Positions 24,805-34,585 of a stretch of DNA of 52,749 nucleotides are shown in pieces. The position numbers and the translations under genes are program-made. Source of the stretch: Clostridia bacterium. GTDB taxonomy: Bacteria; Bacillota; Clostridia; Oscillospirales; CAG-272. Where the stretch lies: contig JAGASS010000002.1 in the NCBI GenBank assembly GCA_017621655.1, forward strand, positions 1 to 52,749, in the 5' to 3' direction. Below the pieces are notes generated by a model that searched no databases, had not been told where the DNA came from, and was given only the letters and a program-made list of their open reading frames with translations. How positions within the stretch are numbered: position 1 is the stretch's first letter; each line of letters starts with the position of its first letter.

Positions 24805-25902
24805 TTATCCGTCGAGATTCGACTGCACGCTTTTAATATACTTGTGAAGTTCGAGAAGCTCCTTGCGAGTTGTTACACCGAGCTTTCCGTAGATATTTCG
24901 GTTGTGATACTTCAAGGTCGATTCCTTAATGTTCATGTTCGCCATGATCTCCTTTGAGGTGACTCTCATGATATGCGCGTCGCAGATAGCTTTTTCGGTA
25001 AGCGTAAGCGATTTTAGTCCCATAATGAACGTCTCTACGCGCTCGGGTGCAATTTGGAAGTCGCTGACCGGCTTTTCAAGCATCTTTTCGGCGGATCGGT
25101 CGGATTCGGAATAATCTCTTGCGCCCTCAACGCGCTTTACGATCTCGCGGAGCCGCTGATTTTCGTTAATTACAAGACGGATGCCGATGAGAAACAGCTC
25201 GCTTATAATGTATGAGACCGAGAGCATTTCGAAATCCATATCGGATATTTGCTCAATGAACCAAACTCCGATATTTACAAACACCGCGCATCCGAGAATT
25301 ACCGAGTGAACAATGCTTTCGACTGTCTTTTTGACAGACGCGCGAATTATCACCGTTACGGTAGCTATGAAATACGATATAAGGTAAATGAGATAAAGCG
25401 GATGAAGAACTCCATATACCTTGACAAGCCGAGACGCACCGTCTATGTGTTCAAACGACACCTCTTTATAGTAGATCGGCAAAATACCCGGGCTTGCGGC
25501 GATGAGAAAGATAATGACGGAAATTGAGATCAGTATCCGCGGAAGAAGCTTGCGGTATTTGGTATTCGTCACGTCGAGGATTATCATCAGCATCGAAAGC
25601 GGCAAAAATACCGAGCCGAGATAAGAAATGCGATTTGCCCAAAGCGCGGCGTCAAGAGAGCGCGAAAGTGAGAGAAAAGTGTATCCGATATTTACGACGA
25701 GAACGGAGAAAAAAAGCATTATTACCCAGAATCTCTTTTTGCGTACCGCGAAAATACTGCCGATAAGGAGAAGCAAGGAGAGCAGGGCGCAAGCTCCGTA
25801 AACGACTGAGAAGCTCGTGCTTTTGCCGTCGAACGGCGTACAACCGGTCAGATTGAGCATAGTAAACGCAACGATGGCAATGATCGCCGAAAGCTTTTTC
25901 AT
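24805..25902 (-). CDS. 7TM-sensor LuxR-type regulator
   Basis: 365 residues. About eight helices fill residues 1-235, in the style of the 7TM domain found at the N terminus of some histidine kinases; a short linker and a LuxR/GerE helix-turn-helix follow (about 298-355: LTLTEKAICDAHIMRVTSKEI, then TLKYHNRNIYGKLGV). It would be a membrane-bound transcription factor that senses a signal and binds DNA directly. The first helix ends in NLTGC, a lipobox-like sequence, which is unusual. ATG at 25902 is preferred to one 57 bases upstream because AAAGGAGG lies right before it. First gene of the regulator-MFS operon, divergent from the cysteine-rich protein. Confidence 0.82.
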   Translation of the reverse strand: MKKLSAIIAIVAFTMLNLTGCTPFDGKSTSFSVVYGACALLSLLLLIGSIFAVRKKRFWVIMLFFSVLVVNIGYTFLSLSRSLDAALWANRISYLGSVFLPLSMLMIILDVTNTKYRKLLPRILISISVIIFLIAASPGILPIYYKEVSFEHIDGASRLVKVYGVLHPLYLIYLISYFIATVTVIIRASVKKTVESIVHSVILGCAVFVNIGVWFIEQISDMDFEMLSVSYIISELFLIGIRLVINENQRLREIVKRVEGARDYSESDRSAEKMLEKPVSDFQIAPERVETFIMGLKSLTLTEKAICDAHIMRVTSKEIMANMNIKESTLKYHNRNIYGKLGVTTRKELLELHKYIKSVQSNLDG

Positions 25903-25954
25903 TTTTCCTCCTTTCCGACCTCGGTCAAGCATAATGATCAAAAAATCTGTTAAT

Positions 25955-25973
25955 CCCATACCAAAAGTATGGG
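25955..25973. promoter_or_regulatory. Operator-like palindrome in the divergent region
   Basis: CCCATAC/GTATGGG with a five-base centre (CAAAA), about 53 bp upstream of the 7TM-LuxR start. The 7-bp arms are perfect. A LuxR-type protein would need such a site; binding is inference. Confidence 0.5.
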
Positions 25974-26008
25974 GACAAATGCGAAAAGAGCGTTTATAAT
26001 TATAGTGT

Positions 26009-26067
26009 CATATAACGCTGATATGTTATTGCATATAACGGGTGTTTATATTATACCACATATAACG
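26009..26067. promoter_or_regulatory. Three CATATAACG direct repeats
   Basis: CATATAACG occurs at 26009-26017, 26032-26040 and 26059-26067. The array surrounds a possible promoter for the cysteine-rich protein, TTGCAT (26029-26034) and TATACC (26052-26057), so the middle copy overlaps the -35/spacer and the last follows the -10. Another TATAAT is at 25995-26000. Spacing between copies is 23 and 27 bp. Confidence 0.55.
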
Positions 26068-26134
26068 CGTTTTTTCAATAGCGTATTTTGTTAGCCGATC
26101 TTCATCAAGAAACTGACAGAAAGGAAAAACGAAG

Positions 26135-29100
26135 ATGAAAAGTAAATTTGCGAAAAAACTGATGGGCATCGTTCTCGTTCTGATACTGATGCTTCAGATC
26201 GTCCCCGGCTCTCTGACGGCACACGCCGCCTGGGAAGACGGCATGGAGTGCTGGTTTTGCAACCATTACCACTGGGATGAGTATTGCTGCGGTATGTGTG
26301 GCGCGTGCAGCGCCGAATGCACCGGCACGGACTGTTGCTTGCTTACACACTGTAACGAGTGCGGTGCCTGCGACAAAGAGCTGGAGGGTTGCCCCGAGTG
26401 CCGTATGTGCGAGGATTGCTATGTCAATAACGGTTGGCACTGTCTTTCCTGTAACGAATGCCACTACACTTCAGAAGATGAACTGTGCGGTTACTGTTGG
26501 TTCTGTGCTGACTGTATGGGTGGTCTTTGCGACAGTTGCGGTTTCTGCGAGGTATGCTGGGAAGTCGAAAATATGCACTGCAAGGAGTGCGGCAACTGCT
26601 ACGCTTCTTATGCAGAGTGTGACTTTGGATACGATCACTGTGAGGAATGCTGTGTTATCTGTGAGCAGTGTGAGGAATGCTTGTTCGAGGAAGGCATTGA
26701 ACTGTGCGACGACTGCGGTCTTTGCGTATTCTGCTGTCAGGACAACGCAAACGCCGAGGGCTGTGAGTGCGGAGAGTACTGTATAGAAAATTCCGAATGG
26801 TACGAGCATCTCTGCCCTGATTGCGGAAACGCCTTCTGTACTGTCGATATCTGTGACATTTGCGGACTTTGCCTTGACTGCTGCGAGGGCAATTCTGACT
26901 GCTCCGAAACGCCTCCCGTCTGTGTAGAGGACGACGATTACGATTCCCATTTCTGTGAGGACTGCGGCGAATGTTTCCACAATAGTGATGTTTGCGCAGA
27001 CTGTGAGCTTGCAGGTCTTTTGCTGTGTGAAGCTTGCTGCAAGACCCGCCTTGAAGCCGAGGGCTGTGATTGCGACGACAGATGTATCAGCGACAGCGAT
27101 ATAGAGGCGCATATCGAAAACGATCATGGCAACGCTGGCCCCCATTCCGCAACGCCTCAGAACTCCTTTGATATGGACGAGACCTATCACTGGAGACCCT
27201 GCCGTTTCTGCGGAGAAAGCTCGCATATTACGAATAAGACCAAGCATACCTTTGACAATTACGGTATCTGTACCGTTTGCCGCTTCGACTCTCAGCAGGT
27301 AATTCTTATCCTGAAGCAGCCGAGCAGCATGGTTGCCAAGGTATCCGATACGCAGGTCTGCGGTGAGGATGATCCGTATCATCCCATAAATAATAAACGC
27401 ACCATTTCGGTTGCGGCGAAGGGAACTACCGCACTGAAATATCAGTGGTACGTTACCTACGACGGCGGAGAAAAATGGATCGAGGTAAAGGATGATACCA
27501 TCCGCGACATTGTAGGCGCAAAGACAAATTCTCTCACCTTCTCGGTTCCGTCCGACGGTTGCGCTTACCCTCCTGCCTATAAGTGCGTCATAACAGACGA
27601 AAACGGCAACTCGGTCACGTCCAACGTCGCGTACGTGAAGGTCGTTCACCTGTATAGAGAATACAGCGCTCACAAGGGCGAGCTTGTCGGAATAATCAAT
27701 CAGCCGAACAGTAAGGACAATATCGGAATGTACAGTTCCAAAGGTCATTTTGTTACCTGCGTCGGCGAGGAATGTGACGATTATATTCTCGTTCCCCATT
27801 CCTTTGGCAAGGATACGAAGCTTATCTTTGACAGCAAGACGGGCGTCGGCTGGCACGAGAGAACCTGTATTCACTGCGGATACAAGAGCTACCTTGAAAA
27901 CCACGTTCATTATTTCTACGATCCCGAGACCTACGAGTGCGAGGTCGACTTCACCTATAAAAACGAGAATCAGCATAAGCTTATCTGCCTCTTCTCTGGC
28001 TGTAAGCAGACTCATCTTGAGTCCCACGATTACCTCGGCTGGCAGAACCACGGCACTCCCTATTCCAATACCGACGGAATCGGTATTGCCTATAAGGAAT
28101 GTCAGATCTGCGGCTACAGCTCGACAAAGAAGCTTCAGACCTACGATGAAAATAAGGACGAAATGGTCGATACTCAGTGGACGAAGGATAACGACCTCGT
28201 TTACGTTGAAAACGGCTATGCAAGCTGTGACATCGTCGGATATGATGCCAAGATAGTCATCGGCTTTGCTCCCTCCGAATATGCAAGAGAAGAACATCTT
28301 GATATTAAGTATCCGAAGGTTACGAGATGGGTAGTGACATACTACTGTGATCGTGGCTCCGAGGGATCCAAGATCGAAAAGGACGTAACGAAGGACGTTA
28401 AGATCGAAAAGATCGAAAACGAGCTTAAATGGATCGTTACCGTTCCTACCTTCACGTCACGCGTAGGCGGCGGAATTCTGACCTTCACGCCCGTTCTTGA
28501 GGAATGTAAGCATAACGGCGGTACGAGGATCAAGAACGCGGTCGAGGCGATCTGTACTTATGACGGATATACGGGCGATACCGTTTGTGCCGACTGCGAC
28601 GGAATCATATTCTATGGCGAGGTCATCGAAAGCGCGGGCAAGCACGAGGGCAAGCTCACCCTTATCCCCGGTACCTCAAAAGAGGGAAGCTGTGAGGAGA
28701 GGGGCTACGAGGGAACCTACCGTTGCGACCACTGTAACAAGACCGTTCGCGGTAAGGTCACCTCAAGAGTACATAGCGCGAAGACAATAACCAAAAATGA
28801 AGTAAAGCCGACCTGCACCAAGTTCGGATACAGCGGCGATATCTACTGTGAATGCGGCGTTCTCCTTAAAGAGGGCGAAACGCTTGCGCCGAGACACAGC
28901 GGTCTTAAGCTGATAAATGCGAGCAACGTATCCTGTCAGAAGAAGGGATATACGGGCGACTGGTATTGCTCCGACTGTCAGCAGACCGTAAAATACGGCT
29001 ATAACGTTGCAAAGGGCGACCACGCGTGGAGTAAATGGGGCAAGGTAGATGACGTTTATCACCGTCATACCTGCGTAGTTGCGGGATGCGGTGCCGAGGA

Positions 29101-30343
29101 AAAGGAGAGGCACAACGATGCTGACCGTGACCTCACTTGTGACGATTGCGGTTATTCCTGGGGAAGCGACTCGCCGACTATAAGAGCTTTGGCGTTTAAT
29201 ATCGACGTACCCGTCATAGGAAAAAAGCCGGATTATACCAAGTTTGACGGTCCCGCATATTACAGTGACGGCGTTGGTCCCTATAAGAGTAACGGCGTTG
29301 AGTGGTTTGACGTAACGGAAAACGAGCGCTTTGTCCCGGGCGGCGTCGATCAGGAATTCAAGGAAGGTCACGTTTATAGGGTGACGATCCATTTCCGTTC
29401 CAAGTTGGGCTATGAATTCATTGAAGAGGAAGCAATGACAGGCACGATCAATGGCCGTGAAGCGGTCGTTGAATATGTGACCTACGGTGACTTTGCAGGT
29501 ATCTCCTATACCTTTGCTGCTTTGACACACGAGCACGATATGGAGAGAATCGATAAGGTAGCCCCGACCTGTACCGAAACGGGTAAGCAGACCTATTATC
29601 ACTGTAAGAGCTGTGATAAATATTATGAGGACGCCGCGGCAAAGAAGGAGATCACCGATATAAGCAAGTGGGGAATCGTATCTCCTCTCGGTCACGTTGA
29701 AAGTGAGCTTAAATCGAATTCTACCGAGCATTTTAAGGTATGTACAAGATGCTACAAGGACATTGACGGAACGAGAGTTAAGCACAGCGGCGGAAGCGCA
29801 ACCTGTCAGGAGAAAGCGAAATGCGAGACCTGCGGTACTGCCTACGGAAGCTACGGTGAGCATAACCTTGCAACCGATGTTTGGGGATTTATCGACCCGA
29901 CGGGTCACGCTCATATGTGCCTTACCGAAAACTGCTATTTCAGAGGAGAAGTTGAGCAGCACCGTTCAAGCGGCGCGGCAACCGCCGATACCGATGAGGT
30001 CTGCCTTGATTGCGGATACGTTATTACCCTCTCCGAAAACCACAAGCATGCTCCTGCGGGCGGCATACACTTCGACGGCGAGAGCCATTGGTACGTCTGC
30101 GGATGCGGCGAGATCATCAACAAATCGGCGCATAAGGATGCTGACGGCAACGGCTTGTGCGATACCTGCGACAGCGAGGTAACGGCTGAGAACGGCGGAG
30201 GCGGAAAGAAGGATGACGGCAACGGTGATTCCGGACTTGTTTGGATCATCGTAGTGATCGTAGTTCTCGTGGCAGGCGCGGTTACCGCATACTTGATCAT
30301 AAAGAAAAAGCGTTCAGTAACGGGCAATGCCGATAAGAAATGA
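26135..30343 (+). CDS. Giant secreted cysteine-rich, membrane-anchored protein
   Basis: 1402 residues with a signal peptide (residues 1-32, ending TAHAA). Residues 33-330 hold about 66 cysteines, mostly as CxxC pairs in CxxCGxCxxC-like text (HCNECGACDKE, CDSCGFCEVC, CDDCGLCVFC), without the 14-35 residue spacing of a known zinc finger. An Ig-like domain follows (about 388-502, KYQWYVTYDGGEKW). Then come about four repeats of roughly 41 residues (starting near 807, 852, 893 and 933) with the pattern C-x5-GY-x-G-x3-C-x2-C and a late His, a further beta domain (about 1008-1130), a fifth repeat-like unit near 1145, and a C-terminal helix (about 1366-1388) with a basic tail. No sortase motif. Metal or thiol chemistry at the cell surface is inferred. 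Confidence 0.85.
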   Translation: MKSKFAKKLMGIVLVLILMLQIVPGSLTAHAAWEDGMECWFCNHYHWDEYCCGMCGACSAECTGTDCCLLTHCNECGACDKELEGCPECRMCEDCYVNNGWHCLSCNECHYTSEDELCGYCWFCADCMGGLCDSCGFCEVCWEVENMHCKECGNCYASYAECDFGYDHCEECCVICEQCEECLFEEGIELCDDCGLCVFCCQDNANAEGCECGEYCIENSEWYEHLCPDCGNAFCTVDICDICGLCLDCCEGNSDCSETPPVCVEDDDYDSHFCEDCGECFHNSDVCADCELAGLLLCEACCKTRLEAEGCDCDDRCISDSDIEAHIENDHGNAGPHSATPQNSFDMDETYHWRPCRFCGESSHITNKTKHTFDNYGICTVCRFDSQQVILILKQPSSMVAKVSDTQVCGEDDPYHPINNKRTISVAAKGTTALKYQWYVTYDGGEKWIEVKDDTIRDIVGAKTNSLTFSVPSDGCAYPPAYKCVITDENGNSVTSNVAYVKVVHLYREYSAHKGELVGIINQPNSKDNIGMYSSKGHFVTCVGEECDDYILVPHSFGKDTKLIFDSKTGVGWHERTCIHCGYKSYLENHVHYFYDPETYECEVDFTYKNENQHKLICLFSGCKQTHLESHDYLGWQNHGTPYSNTDGIGIAYKECQICGYSSTKKLQTYDENKDEMVDTQWTKDNDLVYVENGYASCDIVGYDAKIVIGFAPSEYAREEHLDIKYPKVTRWVVTYYCDRGSEGSKIEKDVTKDVKIEKIENELKWIVTVPTFTSRVGGGILTFTPVLEECKHNGGTRIKNAVEAICTYDGYTGDTVCADCDGIIFYGEVIESAGKHEGKLTLIPGTSKEGSCEERGYEGTYRCDHCNKTVRGKVTSRVHSAKTITKNEVKPTCTKFGYSGDIYCECGVLLKEGETLAPRHSGLKLINASNVSCQKKGYTGDWYCSDCQQTVKYGYNVAKGDHAWSKWGKVDDVYHRHTCVVAGCGAEEKERHNDADRDLTCDDCGYSWGSDSPTIRALAFNIDVPVIGKKPDYTKFDGPAYYSDGVGPYKSNGVEWFDVTENERFVPGGVDQEFKEGHVYRVTIHFRSKLGYEFIEEEAMTGTINGREAVVEYVTYGDFAGISYTFAALTHEHDMERIDKVAPTCTETGKQTYYHCKSCDKYYEDAAAKKEITDISKWGIVSPLGHVESELKSNSTEHFKVCTRCYKDIDGTRVKHSGGSATCQEKAKCETCGTAYGSYGEHNLATDVWGFIDPTGHAHMCLTENCYFRGEVEQHRSSGAATADTDEVCLDCGYVITLSENHKHAPAGGIHFDGESHWYVCGCGEIINKSAHKDADGNGLCDTCDSEVTAENGGGGKKDDGNGDSGLVWIIVVIVVLVAGAVTAYLIIKKKRSVTGNADKK

Positions 30344-30368
30344 TCGAACGTAAATCATGAATAACCTA

Positions 30369-30405
30369 AAACACGCGTCGGACATTTTCCGACGCGCGTT
30401 TTGCG
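30369..30405 (+). terminator. Terminator after the cysteine-rich protein gene
   Basis: A CGCGTCGGA/TCCGACGCG stem with loop CATTT, followed by TTTT. Confidence 0.75.
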
Positions 30406-30473
30406 TTCATCGCTAAATAAAAGTATTTGTCATTTTTGTTTACAATAAAGTTAATTAAGTTATTATAAAAGTG

Positions 30474-30502
30474 TTGAAAATAGTTTTATATTGGTGTATA
30501 AT
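30474..30502 (+). promoter_or_regulatory. Promoter of the upp-rnhA operon
   Basis: TTGAAA at 30474-30479 and TATAAT at 30497-30502 with a 17-bp spacer. No other clear promoter or terminator interrupts the next seven genes. Confidence 0.75.
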
Positions 30503-30521
30503 TATTAGAAAGACAAAATAA

Positions 30522-31162
<641 letters not shown>

Positions 31163-31163
<1 letters not shown>

Positions 31164-31648
31164 TGACGGAATATAACCTTTCAGAGAAGGTCATCGCCTC
31201 CCTTAAGGACAAGTCTCTTACGATATTTACGGCTGAATCCTGCACGGGAGGACTGATAGCCAAGATGCTGACCGATGTTTCTGGCGCATCGAGCGTCGTT
31301 CTCGGCGGAGTCGTGTCGTATACGAATGAAATAAAAAAGTCGCTTCTCGGCGTACAAGCCGAGACGATCGACAACTATACCGCAGTATCCGAGCAGTGCT
31401 GCTATGAAATGGCAGAGGGCGCGCGTCGGGTATCGGGGGCTGATATAGGTGTTTCAACGACGGGCTACGCAAGCGGCGGAGAGGGAGTACCCTCCGATAT
31501 GGCAGGAGTTGTCTACGTCGGAATATCTGACATTTACGGTACGTCTGTTTACAGATTACAGCTAAGCGGTAACAGAGACGAGGTAAGAAGAGGCGCGGCG
31601 TGTGAGCTGCTTGAAACTCTTATTTACCGAGTCGAAGATTACGAATAA
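31163..31648 (+). CDS. pncC: CinA-family nicotinamide-nucleotide amidohydrolase
   Basis: 161 residues of the stand-alone CinA C-terminal domain. It hydrolyses nicotinamide mononucleotide to nicotinate mononucleotide in pyridine recycling. The opening FTAESCTGGLIA (about 21-32), then GASSVVLGGVVSYTNEIK, are typical. The usual GIAGPGGG segment is replaced by GYASGGEG (about 101-108), an unusual change that may affect activity. The start overlaps the upp stop by one base. Confidence 0.87.
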
Positions 31649-31665
31649 CCGATAGGAACAAAAAC

Positions 31666-33810
31666 ATGAAAGAAACGAATGTAAAAATCGCAAGAACGGC
31701 AAATAAGAAGTATGTAAGAAATCTGATCTTGATGCTTCTCTTTTTCCCTATTGCCGTTTTTTATCTTGAGATGGTCGTTCGCCTTCGTACGGCGGGCGTT
31801 CCGAGCGGGGTTGAGCTAAGCAATATCTTCTTCTTCTCGTTCTCGTTTGGTGCGATGATCTCCTTTATACTGCTGTTCATAAAGAACAAAAGAGCAATAA
31901 GGATCGTTGCGATAATTCTTTCGGTCATACTTGCCGTGCTTCTCGGCTCACAGATGATCTATTTCCAGATATTCAGGTCCTACTACGGGCTTGATCAAAC
32001 GTCGATGGCAGGCGATGCAATAACCGATTTCGGTAAGGTAATGTGGAGTACCATCGGTAAGAATGCCTTTTATATCCTGCTTCTTGCCATCCCGACTATT
32101 CTGCTTTTCGTATTCGGGAAAAAGCTTACCGACTATCCGACAAGAAAGATACCGCCGCTACTCAACTATTTCTGCGCGTCAGTGATGGCATTTTCCTTCA
32201 TCTGCGGCTCTGTATCGGTCGCGTGCGATTCGGGGGATTACGGATCGCTGTATTATTACAAATACCTTGACGCGACGGGAAGCGTTGGTAAGCTCGGCAT
32301 CTTGACCTCAACGCGTCTCGCGCTTCAGGCGAAGATATTCGGAGAGCTTGAAGAAAAGGTTATAGTTAACGACGGAATGAACGACGTTACCTTGGGCACG
32401 GGAGGGGACAGCACCACGGGTCCCGACGTAACAGGCCCTGACGGAACGACGGAGCCGCCGGAGCCACCGAAGGTCTACGGTGACAATATTATGGAAAACC
32501 TCGATTTTTCCAAAACGGGCGGAAAGATCGGTGAGCTTAATAAATATTTTACCTCTCTCACCCCATCGAAGAAAAACGAGTACACGGGAATGTTTGAGGG
32601 ATACAACCTCATATTCCTTACTCTCGAGGGCTTCTCGCATCACGTTATAGACCCGAATCTTACGCCGACTCTTTATATGATGGCAAACGACGGCTTCGTT
32701 TTCGAGAATTTCTATAACGGTACCTGGGGCGGATCAACGTCAACGGGTGAATATGCAAATCTTACGGGAAACTTCTATAACAGCACGTCCTGTATGCAGA
32801 AGCTCGTTCCCGATACCTATCAGCCCTTTACTCTCGGAAATCAGTTTAAGAAGCTTGGCTACACGACGAAGGCGTATCACGCCTGGACACACACCTACTA
32901 TAACAGAGATAAGTCTCATCCCGCGCTCGGTTATGAGTGGATAGCTTATAACAGAAACAACGTTAGCGGTTATTCCGGACTTGAGGATTTCACGTTTGAG
33001 GACGGAACGAAAATGAAGTTCCCGTGGGTGCCGTCCGACCATGATACGGCAAAAATTACCGTAAACGATTTTATTGATAAAGAGCCGTTCCACGTTTACT
33101 ACATGACGATAAGCGGTCATACGAATTATAACTGGACGGGAAACGCGATGTGCAAGAAGCACAAGGCGTTTATAAACAGCTACTGCCAGCAGTACGGGCT
33201 TGATTATTCCGAGGAGGTCAAGGCGTACCTCGCATGTCAGTACGAGGTCGAGCTTATGCTGACCGAGCTTGTGAATAATCTGCGCGATGCGGGAATACTT
33301 GACAGAACAGTCTTCGCCATGGGCGCGGATCATTATCCGTACGGACTGTCCGACGGGTCGCTGGCTGAGCTTTACGGCATTCCCGAAAAAAATATAAGCA
33401 GTAATTTTGAGCTATATAGAAACGCGTTTATAATCTGGAATTCCAAGATGGAAGAGCCGATATACGTTGATACGCCCTGCTCGGCTATCGACATTCTGCC
33501 GACGCTTTCAAACCTCTTCGGTCTTGAATACGATTCCCGACTTATGGCAGGAACGGATATTTTTGGCGATATTGAGCCGGTAGTTATCGTGAACTTCGAT
33601 AACGGTAAGGGCTCATGGAACTGGATCACCAAGTACGGAAGCTATACGACAAAAACAAAGACGTTTGTCCCTGCGGAGGGCGTTACCGCAAGCGAGGATG
33701 AGATAGAAGCTTATATAAAGCGCGTAAATCAGCTTGTTTCGGCAAAAAGAAAATATTCATTCTACGTAATAGAAAACGACTATTACGCGTATGTATTCGG
33801 AAAGAAATAA
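31666..33810 (+). CDS. LtaS-family membrane phosphotransferase
   Basis: 714 residues with about five N-terminal membrane helices (residues 18-190), a Gly/Pro/Thr-rich linker (about 244-270) and an external sulfatase-fold domain. Catalytic signs: LEGFSHH (Glu about 324), the nucleophile Thr358 in GGSTSTGEY, which aligns with LtaS GKTSDSEF, and GADHYPYG (Asp and His ligands). The family makes polyglycerol-phosphate lipoteichoic acid or related phosphodiester modifications. Whether this is the main LTA synthase or a primase or paralogue cannot be told. It sits between pncC and proB in the operon. Confidence 0.88.
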   Translation: MKETNVKIARTANKKYVRNLILMLLFFPIAVFYLEMVVRLRTAGVPSGVELSNIFFFSFSFGAMISFILLFIKNKRAIRIVAIILSVILAVLLGSQMIYFQIFRSYYGLDQTSMAGDAITDFGKVMWSTIGKNAFYILLLAIPTILLFVFGKKLTDYPTRKIPPLLNYFCASVMAFSFICGSVSVACDSGDYGSLYYYKYLDATGSVGKLGILTSTRLALQAKIFGELEEKVIVNDGMNDVTLGTGGDSTTGPDVTGPDGTTEPPEPPKVYGDNIMENLDFSKTGGKIGELNKYFTSLTPSKKNEYTGMFEGYNLIFLTLEGFSHHVIDPNLTPTLYMMANDGFVFENFYNGTWGGSTSTGEYANLTGNFYNSTSCMQKLVPDTYQPFTLGNQFKKLGYTTKAYHAWTHTYYNRDKSHPALGYEWIAYNRNNVSGYSGLEDFTFEDGTKMKFPWVPSDHDTAKITVNDFIDKEPFHVYYMTISGHTNYNWTGNAMCKKHKAFINSYCQQYGLDYSEEVKAYLACQYEVELMLTELVNNLRDAGILDRTVFAMGADHYPYGLSDGSLAELYGIPEKNISSNFELYRNAFIIWNSKMEEPIYVDTPCSAIDILPTLSNLFGLEYDSRLMAGTDIFGDIEPVVIVNFDNGKGSWNWITKYGSYTTKTKTFVPAEGVTASEDEIEAYIKRVNQLVSAKRKYSFYVIENDYYAYVFGKK

Positions 33811-33814
33811 TTAA

Positions 33815-34585
33815 ATGAAAACTGTAATCAAAGTTGGAACGTCGACTGTCGCGCACGAGGGCGGTCGGCTCAATATCAGACGTGTCGAGGAGCTTTGCAA
33901 GGTCCTCTCCGATCTAAAAAATGCAGGACACGAGATGATTCTCGTTTCGTCGGGCGCTATCGGAATGGGCGTCGGCAAGCTCGGGCTGAGTAAACGCCCG
34001 ACGGATATGCCGACAAAGCAGGCGGCGGCAGCCGTCGGTCAGTGCGAGCTTATGTATACCTACGACCGTCTGTTCTCGGAGTATAATCATACCGTCGCGC
34101 AGATACTTCTGACTGCATCCGACGTTAAGAGCGAGGATAGACACGAAAATTTCAGAAATACCCTTAACCGTCTTATCGAGCTTGGTGTGCTTCCAGTTAT
34201 AAACGAGAACGATACGATAGCGACGGAGGAGATCGCAGTCGGGGATAACGATACCCTCGCGGCTATCGTTGCGGAAAGCGCGGAAGCCGATCTGCTCGTT
34301 CTCCTTTCGGATATTGACGGTCTCTATACCGCCGATCCTCATAAGGACGAGAACGCTGTGCTTATTCCGATCGTTAACGAGATAACCGATGAGATAATCG
34401 CTCTCGGCGGCGAAAAGGGAAGCTCCCTCGGTACGGGCGGAATGAAAACGAAGCTTTCGGCGGCTGTTATTGCGACAGAAGCCGGCTGCGATATGATAAT
34501 TGCAAACGGCGCCGACCCGAAGATCCTTTACGATATTTTCGATAACAAGAGCGTCGGAACGAGATTTATAGGCAAGAAGAAATGA
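33815..34585 (+). CDS. proB: Glutamate 5-kinase
   Basis: 256 residues, the short form without a C-terminal PUA domain. It phosphorylates glutamate as the first step of proline synthesis. Motifs: [13 protein letters not shown] at the N terminus, [14 protein letters not shown] (about 43-56), [13 protein letters not shown] and [12 protein letters not shown] (about 207-218). The start lies four bases after the ltaS-like stop. It overlaps proA by four bases (ATGA). Feedback inhibition by proline is typical for the family. Confidence 0.95.
   Translation: MKTVIKVGTSTVAHEGGRLNIRRVEELCKVLSDLKNAGHEMILVSSGAIGMGVGKLGLSKRPTDMPTKQAAAAVGQCELMYTYDRLFSEYNHTVAQILLTASDVKSEDRHENFRNTLNRLIELGVLPVINENDTIATEEIAVGDNDTLAAIVAESAEADLLVLLSDIDGLYTADPHKDENAVLIPIVNEITDEIIALGGEKGSSLGTGGMKTKLSAAVIATEAGCDMIIANGADPKILYDIFDNKSVGTRFIGKKK

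Noticed and set aside
26471..28297. Long minus-strand open frame (about 608 codons) across the cysteine-rich gene
   Set aside because: It is antisense to a frame with signal peptide, repeated CxxC motifs and ribosome site; it has no such support. The codon bias of the sense gene explains it.
28763..29962. Second long minus-strand frame across the cysteine-rich gene
   Set aside because: Antisense shadow; no ribosome site or family resemblance.
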